Made by a program: the position numbers and the translations under genes
In this document: positions 9,201 through 17,990 of the stretch, in pieces
Layout: each line of letters starts with the position of its first letter
Numbering within the stretch: position 1 is the stretch's first letter
The notes under the pieces: model-generated
Database searches by the model: none
What the model was told of the DNA's origin: nothing
Seen by the model: only the letters and a program-made list of their open reading frames with translations
Assembly (NCBI RefSeq): GCF_024181285.1
Contig: NZ_CP051201.1
Span: forward strand, 62,001 to 126,000
DNA: 64,000 nucleotides
Source of the DNA: Treponema sp. OMZ 790
Lineage (GTDB): Bacteria > Spirochaetota > Spirochaetia > Treponematales > Treponemataceae
Direction: 5' to 3'

Positions 9201-9235
9201 AAAAAGGCAGCCTCAAAAGGGCTGTCTTTTTATTT
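9201..9235. terminator. Rho-independent terminator between convergent genes
   Basis: GGCAGCC (9206-9212) pairs with GGCTGTC (9220-9226, one G-U pair), extended by A and T runs on both sides. It can end the barrel-gene transcript and, in the other direction, the TPR gene. Confidence 0.75.
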
Positions 9236-9239
9236 TATT

Positions 9240-10586
9240 TTATTTTAAGGAGTTTAAAACACTTGAAAGTCTTGTTTTGTCGTATAAATCTAAAGGTCTT
9301 CCCTCAGAGAATCTGACAGCTTCTTCGGTAAAGGTTCCTGCGCTCATACATATGCCGGAGCCTCCTTTTACTTCTTTTAGACGTGCATGCAGCTCTCTAA
9401 GAAGGAGCTCTCCCACTGTTCCTTGAGATCTAAAAAATCTAAAAATAACGGTATCCGAAAAGCGTGCTGTATCTATTTCGGCTACTATATCGGTGTAGGC
9501 GGCCAATACCGATATATCCAGTATTTTTACCTTTGCCTTCGGATAAAAGCGGGCTACGATTTTTCTGCAAAGAGCTACAAATTCGCTTTGTCCGGACATA
9601 AGGTATATTTGTAAGTTTTTGTTTTTATTTAATTCCTGATATCGCATTATAAGGGTTGCCGCATCCTTGTATCCGGGGCTGGTATTTTGAATTTCTTTTA
9701 AAAGATGAAGAGCTTGTCCTATTTCTTGAGTTTTGATATAGGCTTGAGCGAGTCTGTATTTGAGCTCATTGGAGATATCAGCAGGAGCTCCATTATGCTT
9801 TAAGCCGATTTGAAAGTCTTCTATAGCCCTTTCCAATTGATCTGCTTTTGCTCTGATCATACCTGTGTATAATGAGGCTTGAGGCCCAAAAACGGGATCA
9901 ACCCTAAGATGATTTAATATTTTCAAGCATCGGTCTGTCGCTTCTGTTTCATAAAAGCACTCGCCCATGGCAAATAAGACTTCTTTATCGTCGGGTTTAA
10001 AGTCTAAGGCTTTTTTTAAGGCCGGCAGAGCTTCGTTATATTTATGCAGATGCTGAAAGGTATAACCAAGATATTTTGTTGCCAAAAAACTGTTGGGTTC
10101 AATTATCAATGCCCGTTTGAAAAATTTAACTGCCTTTTCATAATCTTTTTCAAGATAATAAATATAACCTAAATTGTAGCTGACATCGAGATTTTTAGGG
10201 TTTATAGTCTCAGCAAGCAGAAATCCTTTTTTTGCTTCAGGAACTCTGTTTGTTTTTAAAGCACAGATGCCGTATTTGATTGCAATATCCAGCTGTTTAC
10301 TCATTTCAAGCTGTTTCATCCTATCTATCAAAGCTGAGTGGGCAGAATAGGCTTTTTCCCAGTCCTGATCTTGATAATAAATATCTCCCATTATAAAAAG
10401 ACCATCAGGATCATGAGGGTTTTGAGCCAAACGCCTAGTCGCTTCTTTCATTAGAACGGCCCTGCCTTTAACTTTTTTTCTTCCTCCTGTAGATGAGGCA
10501 TTGTTTCTTGTAGTTATCAGGACAATGACAACAGCAACGATAATAATAATAAAAAAGGAAATAATAATAGTTGATACCATTCTCAT
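9240..10586 (-). CDS. Membrane-anchored TPR protein with a degenerate Mrr-like C-terminal domain
   Basis: A 448-residue protein. Residues about 5-26 form a transmembrane anchor, followed by a basic linker and roughly seven TPR units (for example DVSYNLGYIYYLEKDYEKAVKFFKRAL) to about residue 315. The last 120 residues resemble the restriction-endonuclease-like Mrr fold: the end GICMSAGTFTEEAVRFSEG...LDLYDKTRLSSVL matches the Mrr pattern in which a threonine- and serine-rich strand is followed by FT/FS-x-EA and a Leu-Ile-Asp-Gly element. The position of the catalytic QxK is occupied by RFFRSQ, so cleavage is unlikely; the domain may be a binding or scaffold module. The TPR part is secure, the Mrr relationship is inference. 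Confidence 0.7.
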   Translation of the reverse strand: MRMVSTIIISFFIIIIVAVVIVLITTRNNASSTGGRKKVKGRAVLMKEATRRLAQNPHDPDGLFIMGDIYYQDQDWEKAYSAHSALIDRMKQLEMSKQLDIAIKYGICALKTNRVPEAKKGFLLAETINPKNLDVSYNLGYIYYLEKDYEKAVKFFKRALIIEPNSFLATKYLGYTFQHLHKYNEALPALKKALDFKPDDKEVLFAMGECFYETEATDRCLKILNHLRVDPVFGPQASLYTGMIRAKADQLERAIEDFQIGLKHNGAPADISNELKYRLAQAYIKTQEIGQALHLLKEIQNTSPGYKDAATLIMRYQELNKNKNLQIYLMSGQSEFVALCRKIVARFYPKAKVKILDISVLAAYTDIVAEIDTARFSDTVIFRFFRSQGTVGELLLRELHARLKEVKGGSGICMSAGTFTEEAVRFSEGRPLDLYDKTRLSSVLNSLK

Positions 10587-10670
10587 ATTATGCGTTTTAT
10601 TTTGATATATGTCAATGGAAGAGAATTGAATTTATTTTTATTTTTTACAATAATGTCTTAATTTTTAACC

Positions 10671-10699
10671 TAGGCAATATCCTCTATCTGTGGTATAAT
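10671..10699 (+). promoter_or_regulatory. Promoter of the DUF4139 gene
   Basis: TAGGCA (10671-10676) and TATAAT (10694-10699) with a 17-base spacer. A strong GGAGGAGG ribosome binding site follows, immediately before the ATG at 10729. Confidence 0.55.
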
Positions 10700-10728
10700 C
10701 AAAGTTAGACTTATTCCTTGGAGGAGGT

Positions 10729-12711
10729 ATGAAAAAAGTATTTTTTATGTTAATTTCAGTATTATGTATGTCGACGGTTTTTACCGATACCGCAAACGGT
10801 TTTGATGAAAATGATATTCCGTTAAAAAATGTGACGCTTTATTCATCAGGAGTAGCTCATTACGAGCATGAGGGAATTGTAAAAGGCTCAGGTAAAATAG
10901 ACTTGTTGTTTCTGCCGTCCCAAATCAGTGATGTTTTAAAATCCATTTTTGTAAAAGATCCTGCAGCAAAAAGCTTATCGATAAATTATCAGTCAGAAGA
11001 TACTCTTAAAAAAACTATGCAGAGTTTAAAAATCGATTTATTCGGGAATGATTCTATTTTCAAACTTCTTAAAGCTCAAAAAGGTGCCGAGCTTGAAGTT
11101 TATACCCCGAATAAGATTGTAGGTAAAATTTTAAACATCGATAAAAGCGGAGATTCCGAAAACGGTGTTATTCTTTCTATTGTTGCAGAGGACGGCGTTA
11201 AGGTGATATCTTTTAACGATGTACAATCTTTTAAATTTACTGATCCTCAGCGAAATGAAGACTTACAAAAGGCCTTAGCTTTAATTTTGGAAGCCTCGGC
11301 AAAAGAAAGGAAGCTGATTTCGATAGATATAGAATCGGCAGGGGAACGTAAGATAGGATTTTCTTATGTCATGGAAGCTCCTATTTGGAAGCCTACATAT
11401 AGATTGGATATGGGGAATAATGTTGCATCTTTTCAGGCTTGGGCAATAATAGATAATTCTACGGATCTTGATTGGAAAGGTGTAAAGCTTACCCTTACAA
11501 GCGGCCGGCCCATAGGGTTTAAACAAAATTTATATGAACCATATTATACTCACCGTGAAACTATTCCCATCCTTGCAGGACAGGCAGCCAGCCCTGAAAC
11601 CTTTGAATCCGCTTATGACGATTCTGCTGATTATAAGGCAAGAAAAGCTCCTATGGAAATGCAAAAATATGCTTATGAGAGTCTTGATCTTTCTATGACC
11701 GATGTTGAAGAAGATGCTTATTTTGAAAATCAGACTGTTGCCAAAAGTATTGCAGGAGAAATGTTTGCTTTTACTCCTGTTAAACCCGTTAATTTACCAA
11801 GACAAAAAAGCACTATGATTCCTTTAAGCCTTACTTCTCTTCCTGCTCAAAAATATTCGGTATTTTCGGCTATACCCTATGGAGCCGAGGTTCATCCCAA
11901 GTTGTGTATAAATATTGAGAATAATTCCGGTATTAAATTTCCGGCGGGGCCTATTACGGTTTTTGAAAGCGGAGAGTATGTCGGTGATGCCGTTTTGAAT
12001 TTTTTACCAGAAAATGAAAAACGCCTTATAGCTTTTGGGGATGATATGGATGTGAGAGGATCCAAAACCGAAAGCATTGATAATAAGCTCCAAAGTATTA
12101 AAATAGTAAAAGGTGTTTTACATCGAAAGTATAAATCATCTAAAAATGCGGTTTACACTATTAGGAATGCAGCTTCAAAAGAGCGTTCTATTATTGTCGA
12201 GCATCCTATAAGTTCCGGATTTAATCTCGCAGATGAAAAAAAATTATTGGAAAAGACTGCAAATAAGTACAGGTTTAACATAAAGGTTAAGGCTTCTTCT
12301 CAAGAAAAACTTTCCATAGAAGAGGAAAGGTCTTTTGAAGAAGTTTTACAGATTAATACGATGGACAATAATGCTATCATAGGCATTTATTCCAATTCGG
12401 AGTTGCCTGAAAAAATAAAGAAAACTTTTAAATCCATTTTAGATGAAAAAGTAAAAGTTGATAAGGCTCAAATAGCTTTGACCGATTTACAAGGTGAACA
12501 AAAAATACTCAATGGAGAACAAGATAGGGTTCGCAAAAATATTCAGGCTGTGGGAGCGGAAACTCAACAAGGTAAACTGTTTTTAGATAAGTTAATTCTT
12601 ATAGAGGAGAAATTGGAGGATTTAAAAGTTAAGATTGAACAAGCGGAGAAACAATATTCTAAAATAAAAACCGATTTTGTAAATTACGTTGAAAAAATCA
12701 ATTTAGAATAG
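10729..12711 (+). CDS. Exported DUF4139 family protein
   Basis: A 660-residue protein with a signal peptide (about residues 1-22). The opening IPLKNVTLYSSGVAHYEHEG and the middle SYVMEAPIWKPTYRLDM...WAIIDNSTDLDWKGVKLTLTSGRP are diagnostic of the DUF4139 family, mostly beta proteins with no known reaction. About 70 C-terminal residues (KVDKAQIALTDLQGEQKIL onward) are a coiled coil. It is likely periplasmic or surface exposed. It is monocistronic as far as I can see, with its own promoter. Confidence 0.8.
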   Translation: MKKVFFMLISVLCMSTVFTDTANGFDENDIPLKNVTLYSSGVAHYEHEGIVKGSGKIDLLFLPSQISDVLKSIFVKDPAAKSLSINYQSEDTLKKTMQSLKIDLFGNDSIFKLLKAQKGAELEVYTPNKIVGKILNIDKSGDSENGVILSIVAEDGVKVISFNDVQSFKFTDPQRNEDLQKALALILEASAKERKLISIDIESAGERKIGFSYVMEAPIWKPTYRLDMGNNVASFQAWAIIDNSTDLDWKGVKLTLTSGRPIGFKQNLYEPYYTHRETIPILAGQAASPETFESAYDDSADYKARKAPMEMQKYAYESLDLSMTDVEEDAYFENQTVAKSIAGEMFAFTPVKPVNLPRQKSTMIPLSLTSLPAQKYSVFSAIPYGAEVHPKLCINIENNSGIKFPAGPITVFESGEYVGDAVLNFLPENEKRLIAFGDDMDVRGSKTESIDNKLQSIKIVKGVLHRKYKSSKNAVYTIRNAASKERSIIVEHPISSGFNLADEKKLLEKTANKYRFNIKVKASSQEKLSIEEERSFEEVLQINTMDNNAIIGIYSNSELPEKIKKTFKSILDEKVKVDKAQIALTDLQGEQKILNGEQDRVRKNIQAVGAETQQGKLFLDKLILIEEKLEDLKVKIEQAEKQYSKIKTDFVNYVEKINLE

Positions 12712-12798
12712 TTATTCGGCCGGTTTGCGTTAAGGCTTGATAATTTAGCTTTATTGTTGTATAATGCCTACACAGAATATAAAAGGAGTGTATGGAAT

Positions 12799-13872
12799 TT
12801 GACAATAGTTCAATTTATTTTTTATATCATGTTTTTGCCATGTACTTTGTCTGCTTTTTTTGTTTATTCGGCTATTATATTTTCAAGAAAGCATAATTTA
12901 TATGACAAAACAGGGGGAAGAAAAATACATTCCGGAAATATTCCAAGAATAGGCGGATTGGGATTCGGTCTTGCCTATCTTATTTCAAGCCTTACCGTAC
13001 ATTTTCTTTTTCCTCATCTAAGACTTTTACATTTAAATTTTTTTTATATTGCTCTAGGCGGTGTAATTATCTTTGCCATGGGACTTTGGGATGATATAAA
13101 AAATTGGAGAGCAATTTTTAAGCTTTTGGTTCAAAGCATAGCTGCCGTTTTAGTAATGTACGGCGGTTATACTTTTAAAAAAATAAGTTTCGGCCCGATA
13201 GGTTTTTTTTGGTTTATGGGACCCGAAACTTATATAATAACTTTTTTATGGATAGTAGGAATAACCAATGCGGTTAATCTTGTAGACGGCATTGACGGGC
13301 AAGCCGGCTGTCTTGGAGTTTCCGTCCTTTTAACTTATGCGGGGATTTATTATTCGGCAGGTATAAGTCATATTATAATACTTAGGCTTCTTATTCTCAT
13401 TTTTGCCGTTATAGGCTTTCTATTTTTTAACCTTTCCCGGCCTAGTGCAAAGATATTTATGGGAGACTGCGGTTCACAAATTTTAGGTTTTGTTTTGGCT
13501 GTTCTTCCTCTTATACCAAGTCCTCATGGATATGAAGCAGCAGGTTTGATATTTGCCGCTCTGATCTTAATGCTGCCCATTTTTGATACTGTTGCTGCAA
13601 TATGGCGTAGAATAAGGGAAAAACGCCCTATAGGAATAGGAGATAGATATCATTTGCACCATAAGCTGATGCTGATGGGGTTTACTCCAAGAGGAGCTTT
13701 AGGCGTTTTTATGATATTCCAAGTAATTATAAATCTTTTTGCATATATGGCTATAGTTTTGCAAGGGGGACATGCCCTTATAATTTTGATAGGGCTTATA
13801 CTTGTAGGCATACTGTTTTTTATGTTGATTCATTATGAAAAAGAAAGAATTGTAAATAAAAAAGAAAAATAA
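12799..13872 (+). CDS. Undecaprenyl-phosphate sugar-1-phosphate transferase, WecA/TagO type
   Basis: A 357-residue polytopic membrane protein of the MraY/WecA family. Markers are GLWDDIKNWRAIFKL, the catalytic loop NAVNLVDGIDGQAG, FMGDCGSQILGF, and the C-terminal histidine motif HLHHKLMLMGF of WecA-type enzymes. These transfer GlcNAc-1-phosphate or a related sugar phosphate from a UDP-sugar to undecaprenyl phosphate at the cytoplasmic face, starting glycan assembly. I place the start at the TTG at 12799, which has AAAGGAG 10 bases upstream and leads straight into the first transmembrane helix; an upstream TTG at 12754 lacks a ribosome binding site. The next gene, also lipid-linked, follows after 18 bases. 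Confidence 0.85.
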   Translation: MTIVQFIFYIMFLPCTLSAFFVYSAIIFSRKHNLYDKTGGRKIHSGNIPRIGGLGFGLAYLISSLTVHFLFPHLRLLHLNFFYIALGGVIIFAMGLWDDIKNWRAIFKLLVQSIAAVLVMYGGYTFKKISFGPIGFFWFMGPETYIITFLWIVGITNAVNLVDGIDGQAGCLGVSVLLTYAGIYYSAGISHIIILRLLILIFAVIGFLFFNLSRPSAKIFMGDCGSQILGFVLAVLPLIPSPHGYEAAGLIFAALILMLPIFDTVAAIWRRIREKRPIGIGDRYHLHHKLMLMGFTPRGALGVFMIFQVIINLFAYMAIVLQGGHALIILIGLILVGILFFMLIHYEKERIVNKKEK

Positions 13873-13890
13873 TCCGGAGTTACTCACATT

Positions 13891-14667
13891 ATGGAAAAAA
13901 AAATTGGCAGATTGATCTTGTTTTTTTGGTTGTTCCAATGTTCAGCCGTTTTTGCAATTTATAAAATATTTAATACCGATAGTGAAATTTTTAGTTCATT
14001 TTTAATACATATAACTCTTTGGCATTCTCTTCTTCTCTTGTTTTTAGTTTTATACAAGGGAGATTTTATAAATGTGGAAAATAATCTCACGTTAGAAAAA
14101 ATTAATCTTGCAAACGGAATAACCCTTTGCCGCATAAGCTCGGTTCCTTTAATTGCTTTTCTTTTAAAACAAAACGAGATAGATAACATAAAAACTATAT
14201 TAGCCGTTGTTTTAATTTTGGTATTTTTGACGGATTTTTTTGACGGATTTATAGCACGTAAATTTAATCAAGAAACAAAAATAGGGCGTATGTTGGATTC
14301 CATGAGTGATTACTCCCTTCTTGCTCTGGTTTCAATTGTATACTATCAGCTGGGACTGGTTCCTAACTGGTTTTTCTATCTGATTTTCGGAAGACTAATG
14401 TTTCAAGCTTTCGGCATGTTGTTCTTTATATTGCTAAAATTTCCGGTTGAAATAAAATCGACAAAGGGCGGTAAGATAACCATAGCCACAACCATGATTT
14501 TGTACAGCCTTAAAATCATGCAATTCTTTATTCCGTTTTCTAATAATTTTGAAGATTTATTTTTAATAGCCGAATATGTCTGCGGGTTTATAATTTTTGT
14601 ATTTTCGTTTGAAAAAATCTTCATTTTTTGTAATCATTACGGGAAATATCGCAGACAGAATAAATAA
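13891..14667 (+). CDS. CDP-alcohol phosphotransferase
   Basis: A 258-residue multi-pass protein with the full CDP-alcohol phosphatidyltransferase signature, DGFIAR followed by eight residues, then GRMLDSMSD. The enzyme family joins an alcohol to a lipid using a CDP-activated donor in the membrane. T. denticola is known to make phosphatidylcholine with a 1,2-diacylglycerol cholinephosphotransferase of this family, so that role is plausible here; phosphatidylglycerophosphate or phosphatidylserine synthase are alternatives. It probably shares a transcript with the WecA-type gene upstream. The N-terminal 65 residues hold two extra hydrophobic helices before the core domain. Confidence 0.8.
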   Translation: MEKKIGRLILFFWLFQCSAVFAIYKIFNTDSEIFSSFLIHITLWHSLLLLFLVLYKGDFINVENNLTLEKINLANGITLCRISSVPLIAFLLKQNEIDNIKTILAVVLILVFLTDFFDGFIARKFNQETKIGRMLDSMSDYSLLALVSIVYYQLGLVPNWFFYLIFGRLMFQAFGMLFFILLKFPVEIKSTKGGKITIATTMILYSLKIMQFFIPFSNNFEDLFLIAEYVCGFIIFVFSFEKIFIFCNHYGKYRRQNK

Positions 14668-14764
14668 ACTTGTAGTTGTACAGGTTTGAAAGGCTAGAAT
14701 ATAATTTCATAAATTGTTATAATGGGATAGTAATATAAAATACGGTTTTTATAGGAGTTGTAGT

Positions 14765-16285
14765 ATGAAAGAAGGTTTAAAAAAATACCTTGAAAAAGAA
14801 GGAGCAAATGCGAAACTTCCGATGGTTGCGTATTTGGCCAATTTGGATCAGGTTGCCTCAGTGCACCCTGAGGTTGCATCAAGTATTGTAAAAGAAATAG
14901 AAAATCAGCGCAGTCACTTAAAACTTATTGCCAGCGAAAACTATTCTTCATTGGCAGTTCAAGCTGCTATGGGTAATTTGCTCACAGATAAATATGCAGA
15001 AGGTTTCCCTGAACATAGGTATTACGGAGGATGTGAAAACGTAGACGCCGTTGAAATGGCTGCTTGCGAAGAAGCTTGTAAAATCTTCGGAGCCGAGCAC
15101 GCATATGTACAGCCTCACTCCGGTGCTGATGCAAATATAGTAGCCTATTGGGCAATTTTAAATGCAAAGGTCGAAGAGCCTTTCTTAAAGAAATTTGAAA
15201 CGGTTGTAGACGGAAAGGTTAAAAAGATGAGCCTTGAAGGCTTAAGCCATAAAGATTGGGAAGAATTACGCCATGCTCTCGGAAACCAAAAGCTTATGGG
15301 CTTGGATTATTATTCCGGCGGGCACCTTACCCACGGTTATGTTCAAAATGTTTCTTCAAAGATGTTCAGAACATGTTCATATACTGTAAGCAAAGAAACA
15401 GGCGAATTGGATTATAACGAAATCGAAAAAAGAGCAATGGAAGAAAAACCCTTGATTCTTTTGGCCGGATACAGTGCTTATCCTAGGAAGATTAACTTTA
15501 AACGCTTTAAAGAAATTGCCGATAAGTGCGGTGCTGTTTTGATGGTTGATATGGCCCACTTTGCAGGTTTGGTTGCAGGAAAAGTTTTTGAAGGTGAATA
15601 TAACCCCGTCCTTTGGGCTGATGTTGTAACAACTACAACCCATAAAACTCTTCGAGGCCCCCGCGGTGCCATGATTCTTTGCAAAAAAGAATTTGCCGAA
15701 TTCGTTGATAAGGGATGCCCCCTTGTAATCGGCGGCCCACTTCCTCATGTTATGGCTTCAAAGGCTGTTGCATTCCGCGAAGCAAGCAGCAAGGAATATC
15801 AAGACTATGCCCACAAGGTAAGAGACAACGCTGCTGCCTTAGCTGATGAATGTATGAAACTGGGTATGAAGCTCCAAACAAACGGAACAGATAACCACTT
15901 AATGCTGATTAACGTAACAAAATACGGCTTAAACGGCCGGCAGGCGGAAACTGCAATGTCCGAGTGCGGTGTGACTCTTAACAGAAACAGCTTGCCCTTC
16001 GATCCGAACGGCCCATGGTGGACAAGCGGCTTGCGCGTAGGTACTCCTGCAGTAACCAGCATCGGAATGGGTGCTGCCGAGATGAAGCAGATCGCTTCTA
16101 TCATTGACAGGGTTTTAAAAGCTTCAAAACCCGGCGTAACAAAGAGCGGTGCTCCCAGCAAGGCTAACGTAATTGTTGACCCCGCCGTAAAAGCAGAAAT
16201 TCAAAAAGAAGTAGATACTCTTTTACACAAATTTGTTCTTTATCCCGAATTGGATTTGGATTATCTAAAGAGCATCTATTGCTAA
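14765..16285 (+). CDS. glyA: Serine hydroxymethyltransferase (long form)
   Basis: A 506-residue PLP enzyme that interconverts serine and glycine and supplies methylene-tetrahydrofolate. Marks: LIASENYSS near residue 58, YYGGCENVD, QPHSGADANIVAY, and the PLP site TTTTHKTLRGPRG with Lys294. It is about 80 residues longer than the E. coli enzyme, owing to an N-terminal extension and an insertion (around VEEPFLKKFETVVDGKVKKM) after the QPHSGADAN block; such insertions are known from treponemal and chlamydial enzymes. An AGGAG ribosome binding site precedes the ATG, and a terminator follows. Confidence 0.95.
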   Translation: MKEGLKKYLEKEGANAKLPMVAYLANLDQVASVHPEVASSIVKEIENQRSHLKLIASENYSSLAVQAAMGNLLTDKYAEGFPEHRYYGGCENVDAVEMAACEEACKIFGAEHAYVQPHSGADANIVAYWAILNAKVEEPFLKKFETVVDGKVKKMSLEGLSHKDWEELRHALGNQKLMGLDYYSGGHLTHGYVQNVSSKMFRTCSYTVSKETGELDYNEIEKRAMEEKPLILLAGYSAYPRKINFKRFKEIADKCGAVLMVDMAHFAGLVAGKVFEGEYNPVLWADVVTTTTHKTLRGPRGAMILCKKEFAEFVDKGCPLVIGGPLPHVMASKAVAFREASSKEYQDYAHKVRDNAAALADECMKLGMKLQTNGTDNHLMLINVTKYGLNGRQAETAMSECGVTLNRNSLPFDPNGPWWTSGLRVGTPAVTSIGMGAAEMKQIASIIDRVLKASKPGVTKSGAPSKANVIVDPAVKAEIQKEVDTLLHKFVLYPELDLDYLKSIYC

Positions 16286-16310
16286 AGAATAATTTAGTTT
16301 AATTTAAGAT

Positions 16311-16357
16311 GGGGGCTCCGAAAAGCTTTTGCTTTATATTGGATGCCCCTTTTTTTA
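16311..16357 (+). terminator. Terminator after glyA
   Basis: GGGGCTCC near 16312 can pair with GGATGCCCC near 16341-16349 with one bulged base, followed by a run of seven T. It lies between the glyA stop codon and the ribosome binding site of the nitrilase gene. Confidence 0.55.
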
Positions 16358-16368
16358 TGGAGGGAAAT

Positions 16369-17100
16369 ATGAAAATTGGACTTTGTGCATCGGAAAATAA
16401 AAATAATGATATTGATTTTAACATAGCTCAAATTGAAGATTTTATAAAAAAGACAAGAACCGAAAAGCCTGACCTTCTTCTTTTCGGAGAAAGTTTTTTG
16501 CAGGGGTTTGATTCGGTTTGTTTTGAATATAAAAAAGATATTTTAACGGCTTTCCAAATAAACTCGGAACCTATCACAAAAATCCGTTCAATTGCCAAAA
16601 AAGAAAAAACGGCAATAGGTTTCGGTTTTATCGAAAACGATCATGGTGCTATTTTCAGTTCCTACATGATAACAGGAAAAAACGGAGAAATACTTTGTCT
16701 TTACAAAAGAGTTTCCCGAGGCTGGAGAATTCAAGGTACCTGTGCCGATTACCGTGAAGGGAAAGATTTTTTTGAGTTTGATTTTGAAGGTAAACGTCTT
16801 GGTGTTTTTATCTGCGGAGACTTATGGGAAGATGAACTTTTAGATAGGATTATAAGCCTCAATCCAGATGCCTTTTTGTGGCCTGTTTTTTGCAGCTATA
16901 CAAAGGAAGAATGGGAAAACGGTGAAGCCTCCGCCTATGCCGAAAGAGCAGCAATCCTTGATCCTCCCGTTTTATTTATAAATTCGCTTGTAGAGGAGAA
17001 TGCTCCGGCTGCAGGAGGAGGTGCATTTGTATGGCATCACGGTAAACTTGTAAAAGAAATACCGATGGGCAAAACAGGATTTTTATTATACGAAATTTAA
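16369..17100 (+). CDS. Carbon-nitrogen hydrolase (nitrilase superfamily)
   Basis: A 243-residue protein with the nitrilase triad: Glu in LLLFGESFLQG (about 41), Lys in LCLYKRVSRGWR, and Cys in GVFICGDLWED. Members hydrolyse amides or nitriles; the substrate cannot be told from sequence. The start at 16369 is preferred over an in-frame ATG at 16309 because GGAGGG lies 4 bases upstream and the canonical first strand MKIGLCASEN begins there, and because the upstream stretch is the glyA terminator. It lacks a signal peptide. Confidence 0.85.
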   Translation: MKIGLCASENKNNDIDFNIAQIEDFIKKTRTEKPDLLLFGESFLQGFDSVCFEYKKDILTAFQINSEPITKIRSIAKKEKTAIGFGFIENDHGAIFSSYMITGKNGEILCLYKRVSRGWRIQGTCADYREGKDFFEFDFEGKRLGVFICGDLWEDELLDRIISLNPDAFLWPVFCSYTKEEWENGEASAYAERAAILDPPVLFINSLVEENAPAAGGGAFVWHHGKLVKEIPMGKTGFLLYEI

Positions 17101-17170
17101 TGAAATCTTATTGGAATTTCGGGCTTTTTTTGGGTATATTAGTATAAATGGAATTTTTATTGGAGTAGCT

Positions 17171-17977
17171 ATGAAATCGCCTAAAGAGATTAACACAGAA
17201 AAACTGCTTTTAGACTATGTTAAAGATAATACTATTGTTTCCCGGCTTTTGCATATTTTGATTGCCGATCCTGAAATCGAAGCTTTGCAGGACTATGCCA
17301 ATTCGGTTTCGATTGTGAGATTGGGGTATAATGATCACGGGCCTGTTCATATGAAGCTTGTAACCTCAAATGCGCTTAAAATATTGGATCTTTTAAAAAA
17401 AGCAGATGTGCAAACCAGTCTTGAAAAAGAAGGAACGGGTTCTTTAGAAGACAGCTATTGTGCCGTAGTGCTTGGATCCTACCTTCACGATATAGGGATG
17501 TCTTTGACCCGGCAAGACCATGAGCTTTTTTCGATGACATTGGCTCTTCCAATAATTGAAAGGACACTGGATAAGTTGGGTCTCACATCGTTTAATCAAA
17601 GAGCCGTCATAAAAGCTATGACCTGCGAGTGTATAATCGGCCACATGGCAAGCCGAAAAATTCATTCGATTGAGGCCGGCATAGTTTTGATAGCCGACGG
17701 CTGCGATATGAAAAAGGGGAGAGCCCGTGTTCCGATGGAACTAAATACCGATGCTAAGATAGGAGATATTCACAAATATTCTGCCAATTCCATTAAGTCC
17801 GTTTCCATTGCTGCCGGAAAAGAAAAACCCGTGCGCATAGATGTTTTGATGGACAGCGATGTAGGCTTTTTTCAGGTAGAAGAAGTCTTGATGGGAAAAA
17901 TAAATATGAGCCCTGCAAAGCCCTTTATCTCCCTATATGCACAGTCGGGAGACAAAGAAGCTAAACGGTATCTTTAA
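17171..17977 (+). CDS. HD-domain phosphohydrolase
   Basis: A 268-residue cytoplasmic protein with an HD metal site: RLGYNDHGPVHMKL near residue 57, and GSYLHDIGMSL supplying the HD pair. The C-terminal part (residues about 180-268) has IVLIADGCDMKKGRARVPM. Such proteins hydrolyse nucleotides or cyclic nucleotides; no partner domain indicates which. The start at 17171 has GGAG 5 bases upstream and is preferred over an in-frame start at 17111. It is convergent with guaB, 13 bases away. Confidence 0.8.
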   Translation: MKSPKEINTEKLLLDYVKDNTIVSRLLHILIADPEIEALQDYANSVSIVRLGYNDHGPVHMKLVTSNALKILDLLKKADVQTSLEKEGTGSLEDSYCAVVLGSYLHDIGMSLTRQDHELFSMTLALPIIERTLDKLGLTSFNQRAVIKAMTCECIIGHMASRKIHSIEAGIVLIADGCDMKKGRARVPMELNTDAKIGDIHKYSANSIKSVSIAAGKEKPVRIDVLMDSDVGFFQVEEVLMGKINMSPAKPFISLYAQSGDKEAKRYL

Positions 17978-17990
17978 AGCCGCTCTTTAT

